A DNA stretch of 64,000 nt, taken from positions 682,001 through 746,000 of the forward strand of contig JAQPZY010001405.1 of assembly GCA_029931535.1 (NCBI GenBank). Reading direction: 5' to 3'. The notes beneath the pieces are model-generated. The model searched no databases and was not told the origin of the DNA. It saw only the letters and a list, made by a program, of their open reading frames with translations. A program made the position numbers and the translations under genes. The DNA comes from Margaritifera margaritifera. Taxonomy: Eukaryota > Mollusca > Bivalvia > Unionida > Margaritiferidae. Positions 1 through 11,570 of this stretch are shown piece after piece (position 1 is the first letter of the stretch; the number at the start of each line of letters is the position of its first letter).

Positions 1-789
1 CAGTTCCTTCCTCTTTCATAACAGTCTTAATCCAACTGGTTATGATACTCTTAGCAACAACTTTGAAACAAGCTTGTGTACATATCAACCTTATCTCAGT
101 TCCCTGCAGGAAATATGTTCTACTGATGTACTCTTTTAGGTTTCAGCTATGCAAAGTCTCTTATCCTGATATGCAGAAATAGTACTAATATATGTATATG
201 CATCAAGCTGATATCCCCTTCCCTACTCTATTTTAACAGATCTGTATGGACAGCATCCACCTTTTGATCCTGTCCAATAAAAGTCCATGTATCCAACTTA
301 AATATGCATATACCCTTAATTAAGATATATTAATAATATCTGCTGGATTCTGACCCATCCTTTATAATACAAGTAGTACCAAGTATATGGGGTCACTATG
401 GGGACAATGGGGAATTAACATTATAGCTGCCACTATGGGGATGTATGGAGATTTAATATTTAATGTCACTGTGGGGTCCTATGGAATTTTAACATGAGAA
501 TCAGTACGATTCCGGAATTGTATCAATCAGTTCCAACAATTTGCAAGAATATTATGTTAAATGTACCATGCGCAAGAGGACAAGAACAATACTACATAAT
601 GGTTACACGCCAGGGATTCTGCTCCACAACAACCTTTTTGTAAGTGTTTGCGGTATGCAGGTGATGCAAAAGATGTGGTCACCAGTGAACCTAGTGGTAG
701 GCTGCCACCATCCCTAGATTCAGGAAAGAAGTTAATACAAAAAAGGAGGAAAACGTGTGAAATAAAATATTGAAAACAGAATGGATAGT

Positions 790-793
<4 letters not shown>

Positions 794-825
<32 letters not shown>
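794..825. repeat. (GA)n microsatellite
   Basis: An uninterrupted run of GA dinucleotides in the left flank. A shorter GA run lies near 6511-6530. Confidence 0.9.
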
Positions 826-826
<1 letters not shown>

Positions 827-1239
827 AGCTACAGTACAAACATTAGAAAGAATGAATTAATAGGTGTGATGTGGAGTTAATTTAATACTGTTACTGTGAC
901 TACTGCTTGTTACATGCAACTCTGAATGTAAAGTACACAACACAATCAATGAATAATTGGGAGATCTTAGGAGAAAGGTTTGAAAATTAAAGATGGAGGA
1001 TAGCGAGACATGAGAAAACTAGAAATGACCCTAGTGAGTTTGCTCTGCAACTGCAACTCTGCTACACCATTAACCACTCGCCCTTTATCACAGGAAAAGG
1101 GATACAGCAAGATGAAGGGAAGAAATGTATGGTAGAGAGAAGAATAAAACAAGATGGCCTCAAACGGACTGATGCTTTACTGTCCAAAAAGAATCTCCAG
1201 AAATTCAAGAAAGACCCTTTCTTCTTTTTAAGTGCTTTG

Positions 1240-1480
1240 TGTTGAAACCATCTCATATTCTTGAGCGATAATATTTTGAAATATAGCTGCTGCGGCAGCC
1301 ATAATGGATGTAAGATCAGCACCATTTTCACTTAGGACAAACGAAACATCAGTAGACGACTTTTGGAGAAAAACCCCATGCCATCCATTCAGAAGGAGTA
1401 GTGATAAGATTTTCAAGATGACTGCCATGGCAGCCATGTTTGATACAAGATTGGCACCATTTGCATTTAGGACCAACAAC
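1240..1480. repeat. Diverged tandem duplication, unit about 130 bp
   Basis: Two adjacent units share the order 'gataa-attttgaa/cAaga-gcagccat-gatRYAAGAT-GCACCATTT-TTTAGGAC'. The best matching blocks are about 1290-1345 and 1432-1477. The minus-strand translation repeats too (an N-G-A-N/D-L-x-S-x-M-A-A pattern twice), which suggests an old dispersed repeat rather than a gene. Confidence 0.6.
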
Positions 1481-4400
1481 CCGCACCTCAGTTTTCCATG
1501 ACTTCCATCATATCTCCATGTATTCTATGAAAATTACACCTCCCTTAAATTATATTTTATACAGTACTGAGTATCTATAGTTCAATAGTTCAAATTTGCT
1601 AGTTTAATCTTTTTTTTTTTTTACAGTAAACAGTTGTCAAAAATAATAAAAGGACTATAAAGTAAATAATAAAAAAAAATTTGATTATGAATGAAAATTA
1701 CACAAGCACCTTTAAAATTATTATTATTATTTTCATTTTTTATACTATGTTTATGTAGAGTACAATAGTTGGTCCAATTTTTATTTTAGATTTATGTCTA
1801 TGGAAGCTATTCTGGTAATACATATATTCTAAGCAGTTCTGGTCTTTTGGTCCGTTTGCCATACATAATGGATTATCCTGGCCCCTTCTGCCAGAAATAT
1901 GACTTGACCAAATAAAAAATATTGAACCACGTTCACAAACAAAAACCTGTATCCAATCTTCAAAATGGAGTTGTACTAGAAATTAAAATTATAAAAGATA
2001 TTGAACAGCATATCAGTACACCATGGTACTCTACTGAGAGGTTTCATTTTAACAAACTTTTAATATATTGCACAACTGTATGAAAAATGTTTAACTTTGA
2101 CAAATACTGTTTCAAGCAATTATAATAAATACTGTTTCAAACAATTATGAATTTGTATTCATTCCTTCCACTTTGTTTCCCTTGATTTATTCATAGATTG
2201 TAGAGGTCCCCAGTGAAACTGCATGACTAATAACAAGCAAAGCTTGAGCATATGTAATGAGTTCTTTAGAAAGAGTGCAGTAAAACAAAATAGGTTAAAG
2301 GCAGCAACCCCAGTCTATTTTTTAAGATCTTTAACATGAATGAAACTTATTCCAAATTTAAATAAACTTATTGAAACCTCTTCAAAACATTTTCAATTAT
2401 CACGATATCTTGACTAGAACCAAAGTTACAGTAACTATAAGTTGACGAAAATTTAGTCATTTTCAGAATTTTTAGTCTTGTATAATGCCTGGCTTGTTGT
2501 GCTCAATAACGGACCTATTTTTTCCTTTGATTAAATATGTTGTACATTTTTCCTACTTATTTAACTAAATTAAATAAATTCATAGTTTCAGTTATTAAAC
2601 TAAATGAAAAAACAATAGCAAGACAAATAACAATACATTTTATTAATTGACTATGACAACAAAAATACTCGCTGAACATCTTTATAGTTCGAAAATGCTT
2701 GTATTTATTTTTTTTTCTCTCTATAAATATATCCTCTTTAATTGCTTCTTATTTATTTCTATATGTATTATGATTGCATTTTCGAAGGATGTATCTATGT
2801 TTGTTTATTTTCTTTTATAGATTATTTTTGTTTGTTCAATAGTATATTCTACAATATGCTATTTTATATCGGTCTATTTATACCAACATTTAGTACCCTT
2901 AAATGGTGCTCATCCATTTAGCATTTTGGACTGCGCACCTCCCTCAGGTAATAAATCTGGTAATTCAAAACGAAATTTAATCGTCTCTATTTAAAATTAA
3001 TCATTAAAACAATTAGTAGACAATGAAAATAGACAAAAAGAATAGTCTTAACTTTTATTATTTTGGCTTTTACAATAAATAAAAAAGCTGATGAAACTTT
3101 GGTGTTTAATAAATTTATTAAACGTCGAAAAAGCTCTAGTCACACCTCCACTTAGTACCATCTGGAAACAACATCAATACAAGTTGGTTAACACAACAGA
3201 GATTTTGTGTATTTAGTTAATCTAGGTAAAACAAAAATCAGAACTAGTTTTTTAATAAACTTTTTGGATATTTTCATCAAATACATGATACACAAAGAAC
3301 ATACACTGCCTATATAACGCAATGTGGGTGTATTTCGAGTATATTTGTGCACACATAAAGACACAAATATACCTTTAATACCTATGATACACAATATAAA
3401 CAAGGTACTTGTTATTTGGGTATCATACAACAGTAAAAAATAAAGAAGAAATTCAAAATATTGAAATTTGTTATGTCAATATAAACAGTTTTAAAAACTT
3501 TTAAAAAAAAACAACAGCGAGATTGTATACATATCAATCGTACACATGAGCATGTAACAAAAACTGAACTATATGTCATTATATGCATAGAAATATTAAC
3601 CATCTATTGCAACTTATCTACTTTTCTGATATTTTTTGTGAAATATATGATACCTAAAGAACATATACTTTGTATATTTCAGTTTTATCTTTTATTTTTT
3701 TTCTGTGTAATTATCATAAGTGTGAAATGTCCTCTTGTATTCAAATGTAAAAAGTGTCGATTGATTGTCAAAGCATTGTCCACGAACATTTACGCGAGAA
3801 CCTAAGTTTTGCCAACTGTGCTTTGATCTCTGCAGAAGTGTTTCTTGCATTATTACAATCAGATTAAAGTAGACCTGCTTTGTATTATCACGTTAATTAT
3901 GTCTCTTGTATTAAATCAAGAAAATGGGGTACAATAAAAAGGTTAAAGACGTGAAAATTCTACCTCATAAGAACTAGTGTCAAGTCAATTGATTTCAGTT
4001 GATCAGTCACTGTTTTAAATATTTTAAGTCACATCATTAAATTATCTAACAATAATCAGTGGTTTATCCTCATTAGTCACAAATTAAATCAAGGATATCA
4101 ATGTGTACTCTATGCATAAAAAGCTTAGTTTCATAGATAGGGTTCATTATTAAAAAAACAAGATCCAAAGTTTGTTGTGAAATTAAAATCCTCAAATTGG
4201 CACTGAGAGGCCTGCTTGAGGATAAGCAGAAATTTCACGATTACTTGCAATGAAATCGCACCATCAATATTTTACGAATAGAACAATAAAAAAAAAACAA
4301 GTTTTGACATTGTCCTTTCTCTCAATAAATGTCCATCTCCTAGTTCTGTTCTGAATCAACAATTAGTTTTGAATGTATCCACATTCAAATACAAAAAACA

Positions 4401-7400
4401 GTAACATAATACACAATGTTTTCACTGGTACTAATGTGATGTGTATTGAAACCTCTTGGAGTACTGTTTTTTTAACGATCTTTCATAGAGTGGGTTATCC
4501 TGAAAATAAAGGTAATTTATAAAGAACTTTGTTATAAAAAAAGCTATTTAATGACATGTATTCCCAAAACCAATATAAAATCAGTATTCAACCACTTAAC
4601 ACAACCCCGCAACTCTCTCTTCTCGCTGTAGATGCTCATCTCTTAATTTTTCAGAGGTACAGTGTACCTCGATAACTACCTTGCTTATGCTGCAGTCTAT
4701 GCTTTTGGTCCCAACTATGTGCAAGTTATTGAAGGAGAAGTGTACTGTAAATTTCAGAAGGAGTCAATTGTACATTTATTCGAATGAAGAAAAGCACCTC
4801 ATTTATCAATCAAGTTAGAACAGTGGTTAAAGCATAATATTAATATTAATAAGAAATTTCACAATATTGTTATATTTGAAAATGATGGTCCAAAATGTTA
4901 TTACTTGATCACTGTTAAAACAATGTTTTTGAAATAACCTTTAAATTTTGAAGTTCCTGTTCAGACTCTTAGTACATATTTAAATACAAGAAATATATTT
5001 CAAAGGTTAAACAGTTAAGTAAAAAATTCTTATACAAATGGTTATTCAGTGTACATGTATACATATTTTGATTCATATGGATCATAAGACTATTGAGCAA
5101 AGTTTCACATATTGTGGCTCTAAGGGACTCGCCATTTAATGGGGGGGGGGGGACTGGGATTATTTAAAAACAAATTGGCTGGCCTCCAAAAAGCTTGAAA
5201 AATATTTTTGATCTGATTCAATGAACAAAAAAAGAATTAATTATATACATGATATTAGTTGAACAAAATTAATTATCTTAAGGTATATGAACACAAAATA
5301 TCCTGGTTCTAACGAAAATCAAAGGTTCCCACCCAGATGGTGGTCAGTCCCCTATATGCAAGGTATAACTTTATGATCTTTTCTGCTTGTAAAAAAAAAA
5401 AAATAATACCAAAAAGACTGATTTCCTTAAGGTATTTGAAATGTTCAGTTACTGATTGCACAAGTAATCTCAACTTTACAACTTAAGATAATGATTCTGC
5501 TCTGTTTATGTATATTTATGTGTCAGTTTGTATGTATCCTTTTTTTACCTTTTATGTAAAATGTTTCTCTACCTTCTTATTCTAAAAACAATGAAACTTT
5601 GAAGACTTTTAAGAATGTACACTTTAATGAACAAAATACTTGACTCATCCACAACCTTTGGCCATTTTTTTTTTTGTTTTTTTGTTTTTTTTTTGTTAGG
5701 CTGATAGCAAAAAAGAGTAAATAAATTGTAAAACATTAACCATTATCACAGAATGAGAACACTTTTGTTTACATGTTTTCCAAAAGTTGTGATTCTCATG
5801 TGCAGCTGTCTTCTTGCTAGGGTGTACAGCAAATAAATTGCAAATGTATTGCAGTGTCCTTTCAATTATTAAACTGTCTCCTGAGTTATGCCACCTTTGA
5901 ATTGGTGGATATCCAGCTTTAATATTATTAGTAGTATAAGTAATATTATTATTCAGGGTAAATGGCTATTCCAAGAAATAAATATCTAAAGTCGCCAATA
6001 AATTGTAATTTTGTTCCTATTTATATAATTTCTGGAGCAGTAAGAAATAAACTGTAGTTGCACATAAGTGATGTGGCAAGATATCTTTATATCTTACTGT
6101 TTTTCTTGTTATCTTTTGTATGCATTTCGTGAATAAACATCTGAACCATTTTAAAAGGGTGCAGTTTTATCTTTAAAAGCATGCATTTCAAATCTAAATT
6201 TCAGTTGAGATTGTTTTAAGAATTGCAGATGCTATAAACACTTGAAAAACAACTTCAAAACCACATTCAGTTGTTTCCTGATCTTTAATACCTGATCAGT
6301 AAAACATAGAATAATATGTTGGGTATCAGTGCTATTGGTTATTTTGTTCAGACATTTTATTGCCGCAAGTGGTAAAGTTATACATGGCAAATGGATTGGA
6401 GAAAAAAAAGTTCTCCCTACTTACTTACTTATTCTTCTTCATTATACAAATGCAAATATGTAGGCAACAGACATGTATACAATTTTATAATCTACATATA
6501 AAGATTAACAGGAGAGAGAGAGAGAGAGAGACTGTGGTTTGTGTGGTCAGTTAGTTTTAGTTTTTTATTTTTGCTGATTATTTTACCAAAGGATAATGAT
6601 GACATATGTGTATCTGAGTGAAATCAATCACTGTGAAGAAAAATTCTACATGTGGGTATTTTTGTGAACATATATTTCCAACACTAAGTTTCTAAAACTT
6701 GTGACATGACTAAATTATATGTATCGCTGAAAAAGTGATGATCTTCATTGAATCAATATAAGTATGGCAGACAGACAAACAGAAGGTATAAACATTATGC
6801 AATATATTTTCCTTGCTAAAGGCATGTTGAGAAAACTACACAGTAAAGTTCATATAGGTATAACCACTGATCAAATTCTTTCCAAATTTAAAGGGGTTCT
6901 AACTATATGACAAAAAACTGTGCTGGCAAATTTTAAATAATCCTTTTCTACTCAATATATTTTTGAGGCTCAATAAGGGATACAAAAATAATGTGTTTCT
7001 GGTTTCATAGACAAAACACCTGCTTGTAAACATTGTTGGCATACAAATTTTCAAGATGACTTCTGTTACTAAAAATCACAATACCGTTATACCTGTACTA
7101 CAATTAATGAGCTTTGGAACAAGAAGAAACTACAATACTATTCTACTAGTTTCAATTATTTTTATTATCAATATTAATATTTTAAAAATTACATCATCAG
7201 TAGTATGTGCAGCTGAATTTTTTTTTCTTTACAACTCAAATCTGATTTATATCTTTGGACCATGAAAGGTTCCAAAATAATCAGCCTCACCAGGAATTAA
7301 CAGGAACATTAATGTGCTAAGGACAATCATTTCATTTCTATGGGATAGTCAGGATAATATGCAACACAAATATCTTTAAGTCAGATATTATAGAATATTA

Positions 7401-7973
7401 CCAGATTTTTGCCTAAATGAAGATAATATCAAACATATTTCTGTATTTGTGAATGACATGATTTTGCACAAAAGAGATACTCTGTTTCCCCTTGAAATTA
7501 TAATGGTTGTGCCATAGTTCACAGTGTATTATCAGTAGGTACATGTATGATAACAATATTAATCTACAAGCTAAATAACATATCTCACATTACAGGAACC
7601 CATACCAAAATAAACTTCGTTTCATATTTTGTAGTTATGCACATGTATTTTGCTGAATTTACATGCTTTAAGGAATTTTACTAATGGCTTCCTGTATATC
7701 ATTAGAAAATTTAGCACTCACAAAAATATATAAGAGCTTATTCTTAAAAGCATTTTCCACAATTAATTCGTATTTTGCAACTATGTGAGCATTAAATCTA
7801 ATCCCTGTATATTCAAAGCATACCTGTAAACAGCACCAATAATCAAACTATTCTCTCTTTTTCTCTCTCTCAGACCTAATGGAAGGTGATTAATTGCAAG
7901 ATCCATATACCAAACACCAGGTCACACTAAACTGTATATTAAAAATTTCAGTGGAATGCTATCTATTCTTAAG

Positions 7974-8110
7974 CAGGGCCAGTGCTGAGCAAATCCCATA
8001 GCCCGACGTCCCGGACTATTCATTTTTGAAGTCGGGCAAGTAAAATTTTCCAAGTCGCTAGTCCGGGACAAGTGCTTTTTTAAAAAGTCGGGCAAGTCCT
8101 TATTTTCGTG
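7974..8110. mobile_element. hAT-like terminal fragment, copy 1
   Basis: Begins CAGGG and carries the block 'gctgagcaaatcccatagcc ... gtcgggcaagt ... gtccggga', which recurs almost unchanged at 8606-8726. Between the copies (8350-8500, plus strand) is a short degraded frame that could be the start of an hAT-type transposase-derived protein. No 8-bp duplication was recognised. Confidence 0.45.
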
Positions 8111-8605
8111 CTTTAATAACTATATCTACCTTTATTTGGCCAATCATGCCCTCCGGGCGTACTGAATACTTGATTCTACCCCTCTTCGTGTATACATTTA
8201 CATTCTGTATAACACATAAAATGTGTGTTACCGCTTGACTGCATATTGAGCTAAGCGATCAAATTATCGGCAAATCAAAACACGTCCAACAAAAGAAAGC
8301 CAGTATGATCAATTAGCAGTGTTTTAAGCGACTTTGTTGCATTGTGTTTCTGTGGATCAAATCAGCTTGCTAAATTATTTTCGCAAGGAAGGTAATAAAG
8401 GCGATTCGGAGAAGGAAAATTTTTGTGAAAGTGGATGGATAAAACGTAAGACTGCTACTGAATGTGCGGTAGCTATTTCTCCAAAGAGACATAAGCAGAA
8501 CCTTTGAGATGCTTTAGAGCATTTGACTACAGGCACTTTCCTCATGAGATGGCAGCTCTGTTGAAATATGGGAGGGAAGACTTGCAGGTTCTTCTTAATC
8601 ATCTT

Positions 8606-8726
8606 CAGGGCTGAGCAAATCCCATAGCCCGACGTCCCGGACTATTCAATTTTGAAGTCGGGCAAGTAAAATTTTCCAAGTCGCTAGTCCGGGACTAGTG
8701 GATGAAATAAAAATTTGCTCAGCCCT
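8606..8726. mobile_element. Small hAT-like MITE, copy 2
   Basis: A 121-bp block bounded by a 15-bp inverted repeat: CAGGGCTGAGCAAAT on the left and ATTTGCTCAGCCCTG on the right. CAGGG...CCCTG ends are typical of hAT elements. The interior matches the fragment 630 bp upstream. Confidence 0.6.
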
Positions 8727-9591
8727 GAGGGCTATTTGTTACTTTTATGTAAGAACAATTATGGTGACTATAGCTGTATAAAACAGTGTGATTCAATGAT
8801 GGTCCATCACATGGTCAATTTCACATCATAATATGTGCATAATCTCACTGCCAGATATATATAGTTGACATGAAATACAGGCGATTTGAAGCGTAATGAG
8901 TGTATTCATACAAAAACCTGTGACAGTGTAGGATCACAAAGAGTGTGACGACATCCATGGAATTTGGGCAAGCACACTACTTCGTTATTATGAAGCGTAT
9001 ACCAGTATTCATTTTTTTTCTTTCTTAATTTCATCACAAAGTTCTTATAATTTACCCCTATTAATCTTGATTATAGAAAAGTCACTAACTTTTGAAATTA
9101 GAATGGTAATCTGTTGGAAGCATCATTAACTATGACTGCAATTTAAAACCGTACATTTAATATGTGTGTAGATGACTTTATGCTCGAAAACAGGTGATTG
9201 TTTATTAGTAATTGCTCATATTAAAATTTCATAATATTATACCTAACTTTCTTTAAAACCGATACGATTTTTGTTGCTTCTGAAAGAGCAAACAGGTTTT
9301 AAACTCGAAAATCTATTGTGGACTCCGTTTTCTTTCCAAGAAATGAGTGAAGGGACTTACTCTTAAAAGGCTTTAAAGGGACACAACTCGTATGAGAAAA
9401 CTTTTGGAATTTGCCGAATATCCAAATGATCGCACTCCCACATCGAAAACAAAATAGTCCAGCCATAATTCTGCAACATTGTGTACGCCGTTAAATTTCA
9501 GTTTTTTTTTTTTTTTAAATAATGCGGTAAGAGGAAAGTATGACATAAATTTTGTAAGGTATGGAAGGAAGATATTTTAATCAGCATCTGA

Positions 9592-9597
9592 GATGTA
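9592..9597. repeat. Target-site duplication GATGTA, left copy
   Basis: GATGTA directly precedes the element's AGTAGTAGAGGG terminus. The same hexamer follows the right terminus at 35399-35404. Six-bp duplications are the norm for Polinton/Maverick integration. Confidence 0.93.
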
Positions 9598-9849
9598 AGT
9601 AGTAGAGGGTGGGTAAATAGGGCATGACGTCATTGTTGGCACTACGGGGCAGTAACGGGAATTTGACATTGGGGGCAGTTGGGGACACTTTGGGGCAGTG
9701 GGGGCACTTGGGGGCAGTGGAAGGGGTACTTGGGGGATAGAATGAGAGGGGATAGAATAGACACATACACCAAACATGCAGTGGAAAGGCAATCATTGGA
9801 ATAATTAATCTTTCTTGAAAAATGGGTGGTCCTAAAAAGGACCGTTGGA
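9598..9849. repeat. Left terminal inverted repeat
   Basis: About 252 bp matching the reverse complement of 35128-35398. It starts AGTAGTAGAGGGTGGG, includes a CRE-like TGACGTCA at 9625, then a tract of G4-G5 runs (9671-9738), and ends in the small palindrome GGTCC-taaaaa-GGACC followed by TTGGA. The two TIRs differ by several substitutions and by copy number in the G-run tract. Confidence 0.93.
9625..9632. promoter_or_regulatory. CRE/ATF-type site in left TIR
   Basis: The perfect palindrome TGACGTCA lies 28 bp inside the left end. It recurs in the right TIR (35364-35371) and twice in the left arm (10291-10298, 10305-10312). CREB/ATF proteins bind this sequence; binding here is inferred. Confidence 0.55.
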
Positions 9850-9870
9850 TTTTTTTTGTTTGAGTGTATT

Positions 9871-10161
9871 TTAGAGGTGGGGGCACCTCCCAGGCTTTGC
9901 CCTGCATGCAGGGCAGCTCCCCCTCCAGGTTTTTAAACTCATGTTGCATCGCTTGTTGTGTAAAACAAAGGGCGGATGGTCCGCTTCCGGATCCCAATTC
10001 TCCTTCTCCTCCTCCATCATCGGATGAGGTCTGATGGGGATTTTTCTTTCTTTCTCTTCCTTCTTCCTCTCCTCCTCCTCCTTTTTTTCCAGATCATGGA
10101 GGAGGTGCCACGCCACCTCTAAATACACTCGAATCTGTCTAATTGTTTCAGTTTTATTCAT
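9871..10161 (-). CDS. TIR-proximal hypothetical protein, 96 aa
   Basis: A small ORF ending just inside the left TIR. The N-terminal half is charged and probably helical with a Glu/Lys-rich stretch (residues about 24-42). The C-terminal part has five cysteines (C72, C81, C84, C93 and neighbours), including C-P-A-C. No family is recognised. The start is supported by an AT-rich TATA-like element (10205-10215) and by an upstream GC-rich module shared with the next gene, both at the same spacing. Its position suggests an accessory or early gene; the function is unknown. Confidence 0.5.
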   Translation of the reverse strand: MNKTETIRQIRVYLEVAWHLLHDLEKKEEEERKKEEKERKIPIRPHPMMEEEKENWDPEADHPPFVLHNKRCNMSLKTWRGSCPACRAKPGRCPHL

Positions 10162-10204
10162 CTTGGTTGAATAAACGAGGATAGCTCAACTAGGGAAGAC
10201 GTTG

Positions 10205-10242
10205 TTTTAATATACTAGAAGCGCGGACGTGAAGGAAAACAT
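10205..10242 (-). promoter_or_regulatory. Promoter of the TIR-proximal ORF
   Basis: Read on the minus strand, ATGTTTTCCTTCACGTCCGC (10242 downward) continues to GCGC and is followed within a few bases by the TATA-like TAGTATATTAAAA. The same GC-rich module, with three differences, precedes the TATA box of the poly-Q gene at 11291-11326. Confidence 0.6.
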
Positions 10243-10736
10243 CCCTTACACCTAAAAAACAAAAAAAACATCACCCCACTACCCCGCGTCTGACGTCATT
10301 CGTTTGACGTCATTCTAGGCTTCGCGGATTTTGCACTCCTTCACCCCTTTCTCTAAAAAGCGCTGACCTAAAAGAAACTACTTTTGATAAAAATCAAACA
10401 CACACCATATCATCCAAATTTTTTTTCATTTTTTTTTTATAAAACCAAGAACTCCACATACATACCATTTATTTTATATATATTTTTTTTTATATCAAAC
10501 ACTAACTTTCACACACCACACAACCCTTTTTTTTAAAAAAATTTTTTTTATATATTAAACTTTCACACACCACACAACCCTTTATTTTAAAATTTTTTTT
10601 ATATTTAACACACGCCACAAACATACAAGGGAAAAGGGTTTTTTTTTGTTGGGTAGACTATCACAAAACATACAAACATATAAAACATAAATATATATAT
10701 GGCAATTTTGAGAGTAGTAATCTTTTCTAGAGATTG
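10243..10736. other. Non-coding left-arm spacer with low-complexity repeats
   Basis: Holds two CRE-like TGACGTCA sites 14 bp apart (10291-10298 and 10305-10312). An A/T-rich stretch follows in which 'actttcacacaccacacaaccctt' plus poly-T/poly-A is repeated (about 10503-10620). No ORF or RNA gene is recognised. Confidence 0.6.
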
Positions 10737-10761
10737 GGGTGGCCCTTAAAAGGACCGTTGG
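10737..10761. repeat. Internal copy of the TIR inner end
   Basis: GGGTGGCCCTTAAAAGGACC followed by GTTGG closely matches the inner edge of the left TIR (9826-9849, GGGTGGTCCTAAAAAGGACC). It is either a remnant of a terminal duplication or a conserved palindromic site. Confidence 0.6.
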
Positions 10762-10764
10762 GTT

Positions 10765-10794
10765 TAAGAAGTTATGTTGTTTTTTAACTTCTTA
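10765..10794. terminator. Hairpin at the 3' end of the poly-Q gene
   Basis: A perfect 10-bp inverted repeat, TAAGAAGTTA / TAACTTCTTA, with a 10-nt T-rich loop. It overlaps the stop codon and 3' end of the minus-strand poly-Q ORF. A role in RNA 3'-end formation is inferred. Confidence 0.4.
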
Positions 10795-11215
10795 GGGGTG
10801 AAGTAGCAGCAGTGGTAGCAGCTCCAGCAGGGCGGCCACGTTTAGCAATGGGTCTCACAGCTTTAAGGCAGGTAGGTCTCTTTCGGGTGAAAGAGAAGGC
10901 AAATTCTTCACAGTCAATCTTGCAACTTACTTCGCCGTCAGGTAGTTTGTTAGACTGCATAAGTTGCTGTTGCTGTTGCTGTTGTTTTTGTCTTTGCTGT
11001 TGTTGTTGTTGCTGCTGTTGCTGTACTCTTTGTCCCATCTCCCATTCTGTTCTTTCCCGAAGTATTTCTTCTCTCAGGACCTCTTCTACTAGATCATGCA
11101 CCATTTGAATGAACGTCATCGTCTTTCTCTCCGGCTGGGTTTCCATCAAATGATTCTTCACCCTCTGAATGTTTACCATAGCTTCATTCAGCTTTGTAAT
11201 CTTGGTTGCTGCCAT
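10784..11215 (-). CDS. Poly-glutamine helical protein, about 143 aa
   Basis: The first ATG in frame is at 11215, after a short run of AAG repeats; the open frame continues 15 codons upstream without an ATG. The N-terminal part looks helical and charged. The middle is a glutamine tract of about 18 Q broken by R and K. The C-terminal third has spaced cysteines and a basic end (K-R-G-R-P, an AT-hook-like core). A TATA box (11291-11298) and the GC-rich module lie upstream. It could be a DNA-binding or regulatory early protein. No family is recognised, so the function is inference only. Confidence 0.5.
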   Translation of the reverse strand: MAATKITKLNEAMVNIQRVKNHLMETQPERKTMTFIQMVHDLVEEVLREEILRERTEWEMGQRVQQQQQQQQQQRQKQQQQQQQLMQSNKLPDGEVSCKIDCEEFAFSFTRKRPTCLKAVRPIAKRGRPAGAATTAATSPLRS

Positions 11216-11290
11216 CTTCTTCTTCTTCTTTTTGGAACTGTTGAGATCTTGACGAGTCAACGAGAATGACTACACTGGCCAACGCACCGC

Positions 11291-11326
11291 TTTATATGCT
11301 TAATGCGCGGACGCGATGGAAAACAT
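11291..11326 (-). promoter_or_regulatory. TATA box plus GC-rich upstream module of the poly-Q gene
   Basis: On the minus strand ATGTTTTCCATCGCGTCCGC continues to GCATTAAG and then CATATAAAG. The order and spacing match the promoter at 10205-10242. Confidence 0.65.
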
Positions 11327-11570
11327 GGTAGGGTTTCAGATCGACAGTGAGATCACAGATAGAGGATAGTTTTTTTAGATCGATAGAAAGAGAGAGAGAA
11401 CATAATTTTTTTTTTTTCAAATTCAATAAAAAACCACGCAACACCATTTTTTTTCAACAATAACCATTTTTTTAATCAACAATAACCATTTTTTTTCAAC
11501 AATAACCATTTTTTTAATCAACAATAACCATTCTAACATAAAAATACTAACAATTCAACAAGAAATTTTT
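11327..11570. repeat. A/T-rich spacer with short tandem repeats
   Basis: Contains a GA-rich patch (11386-11400) and about four copies of a 19-22 bp unit, 'caacaataaccattttttt' (about 11455-11532). No coding sequence is seen. Confidence 0.65.

Larger units (their letters stand above)
1..9591. other. Left host flank without recognisable gene
   Basis: AT-rich sequence with only short, low-complexity open frames on both strands. I see no conserved protein motif, splice-flanked exon or RNA gene. It holds microsatellites, homopolymer runs (a G run near 5142, T-rich tracts near 5668 and 9501), a diverged tandem repeat near 1.25-1.48 kb and two hAT-like remnants near 8.0 and 8.6 kb. It ends at the target-site duplication of the viral insertion. 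Confidence 0.7.

Noticed and set aside
1..9591. Small ORFs of 60-90 codons as host genes
   Set aside because: All are AT-rich or low complexity, without conserved motifs or splice-consistent neighbours.
9581..9997. 138-codon minus-strand ORF across the left TIR
   Set aside because: The composition follows the G-run repeats of the TIR and it overlaps the TIR-proximal ORF in another frame; no domain.
10812..11108. 98-codon plus-strand cysteine-rich ORF
   Set aside because: The cysteine run is the antisense of the poly-Q tract.
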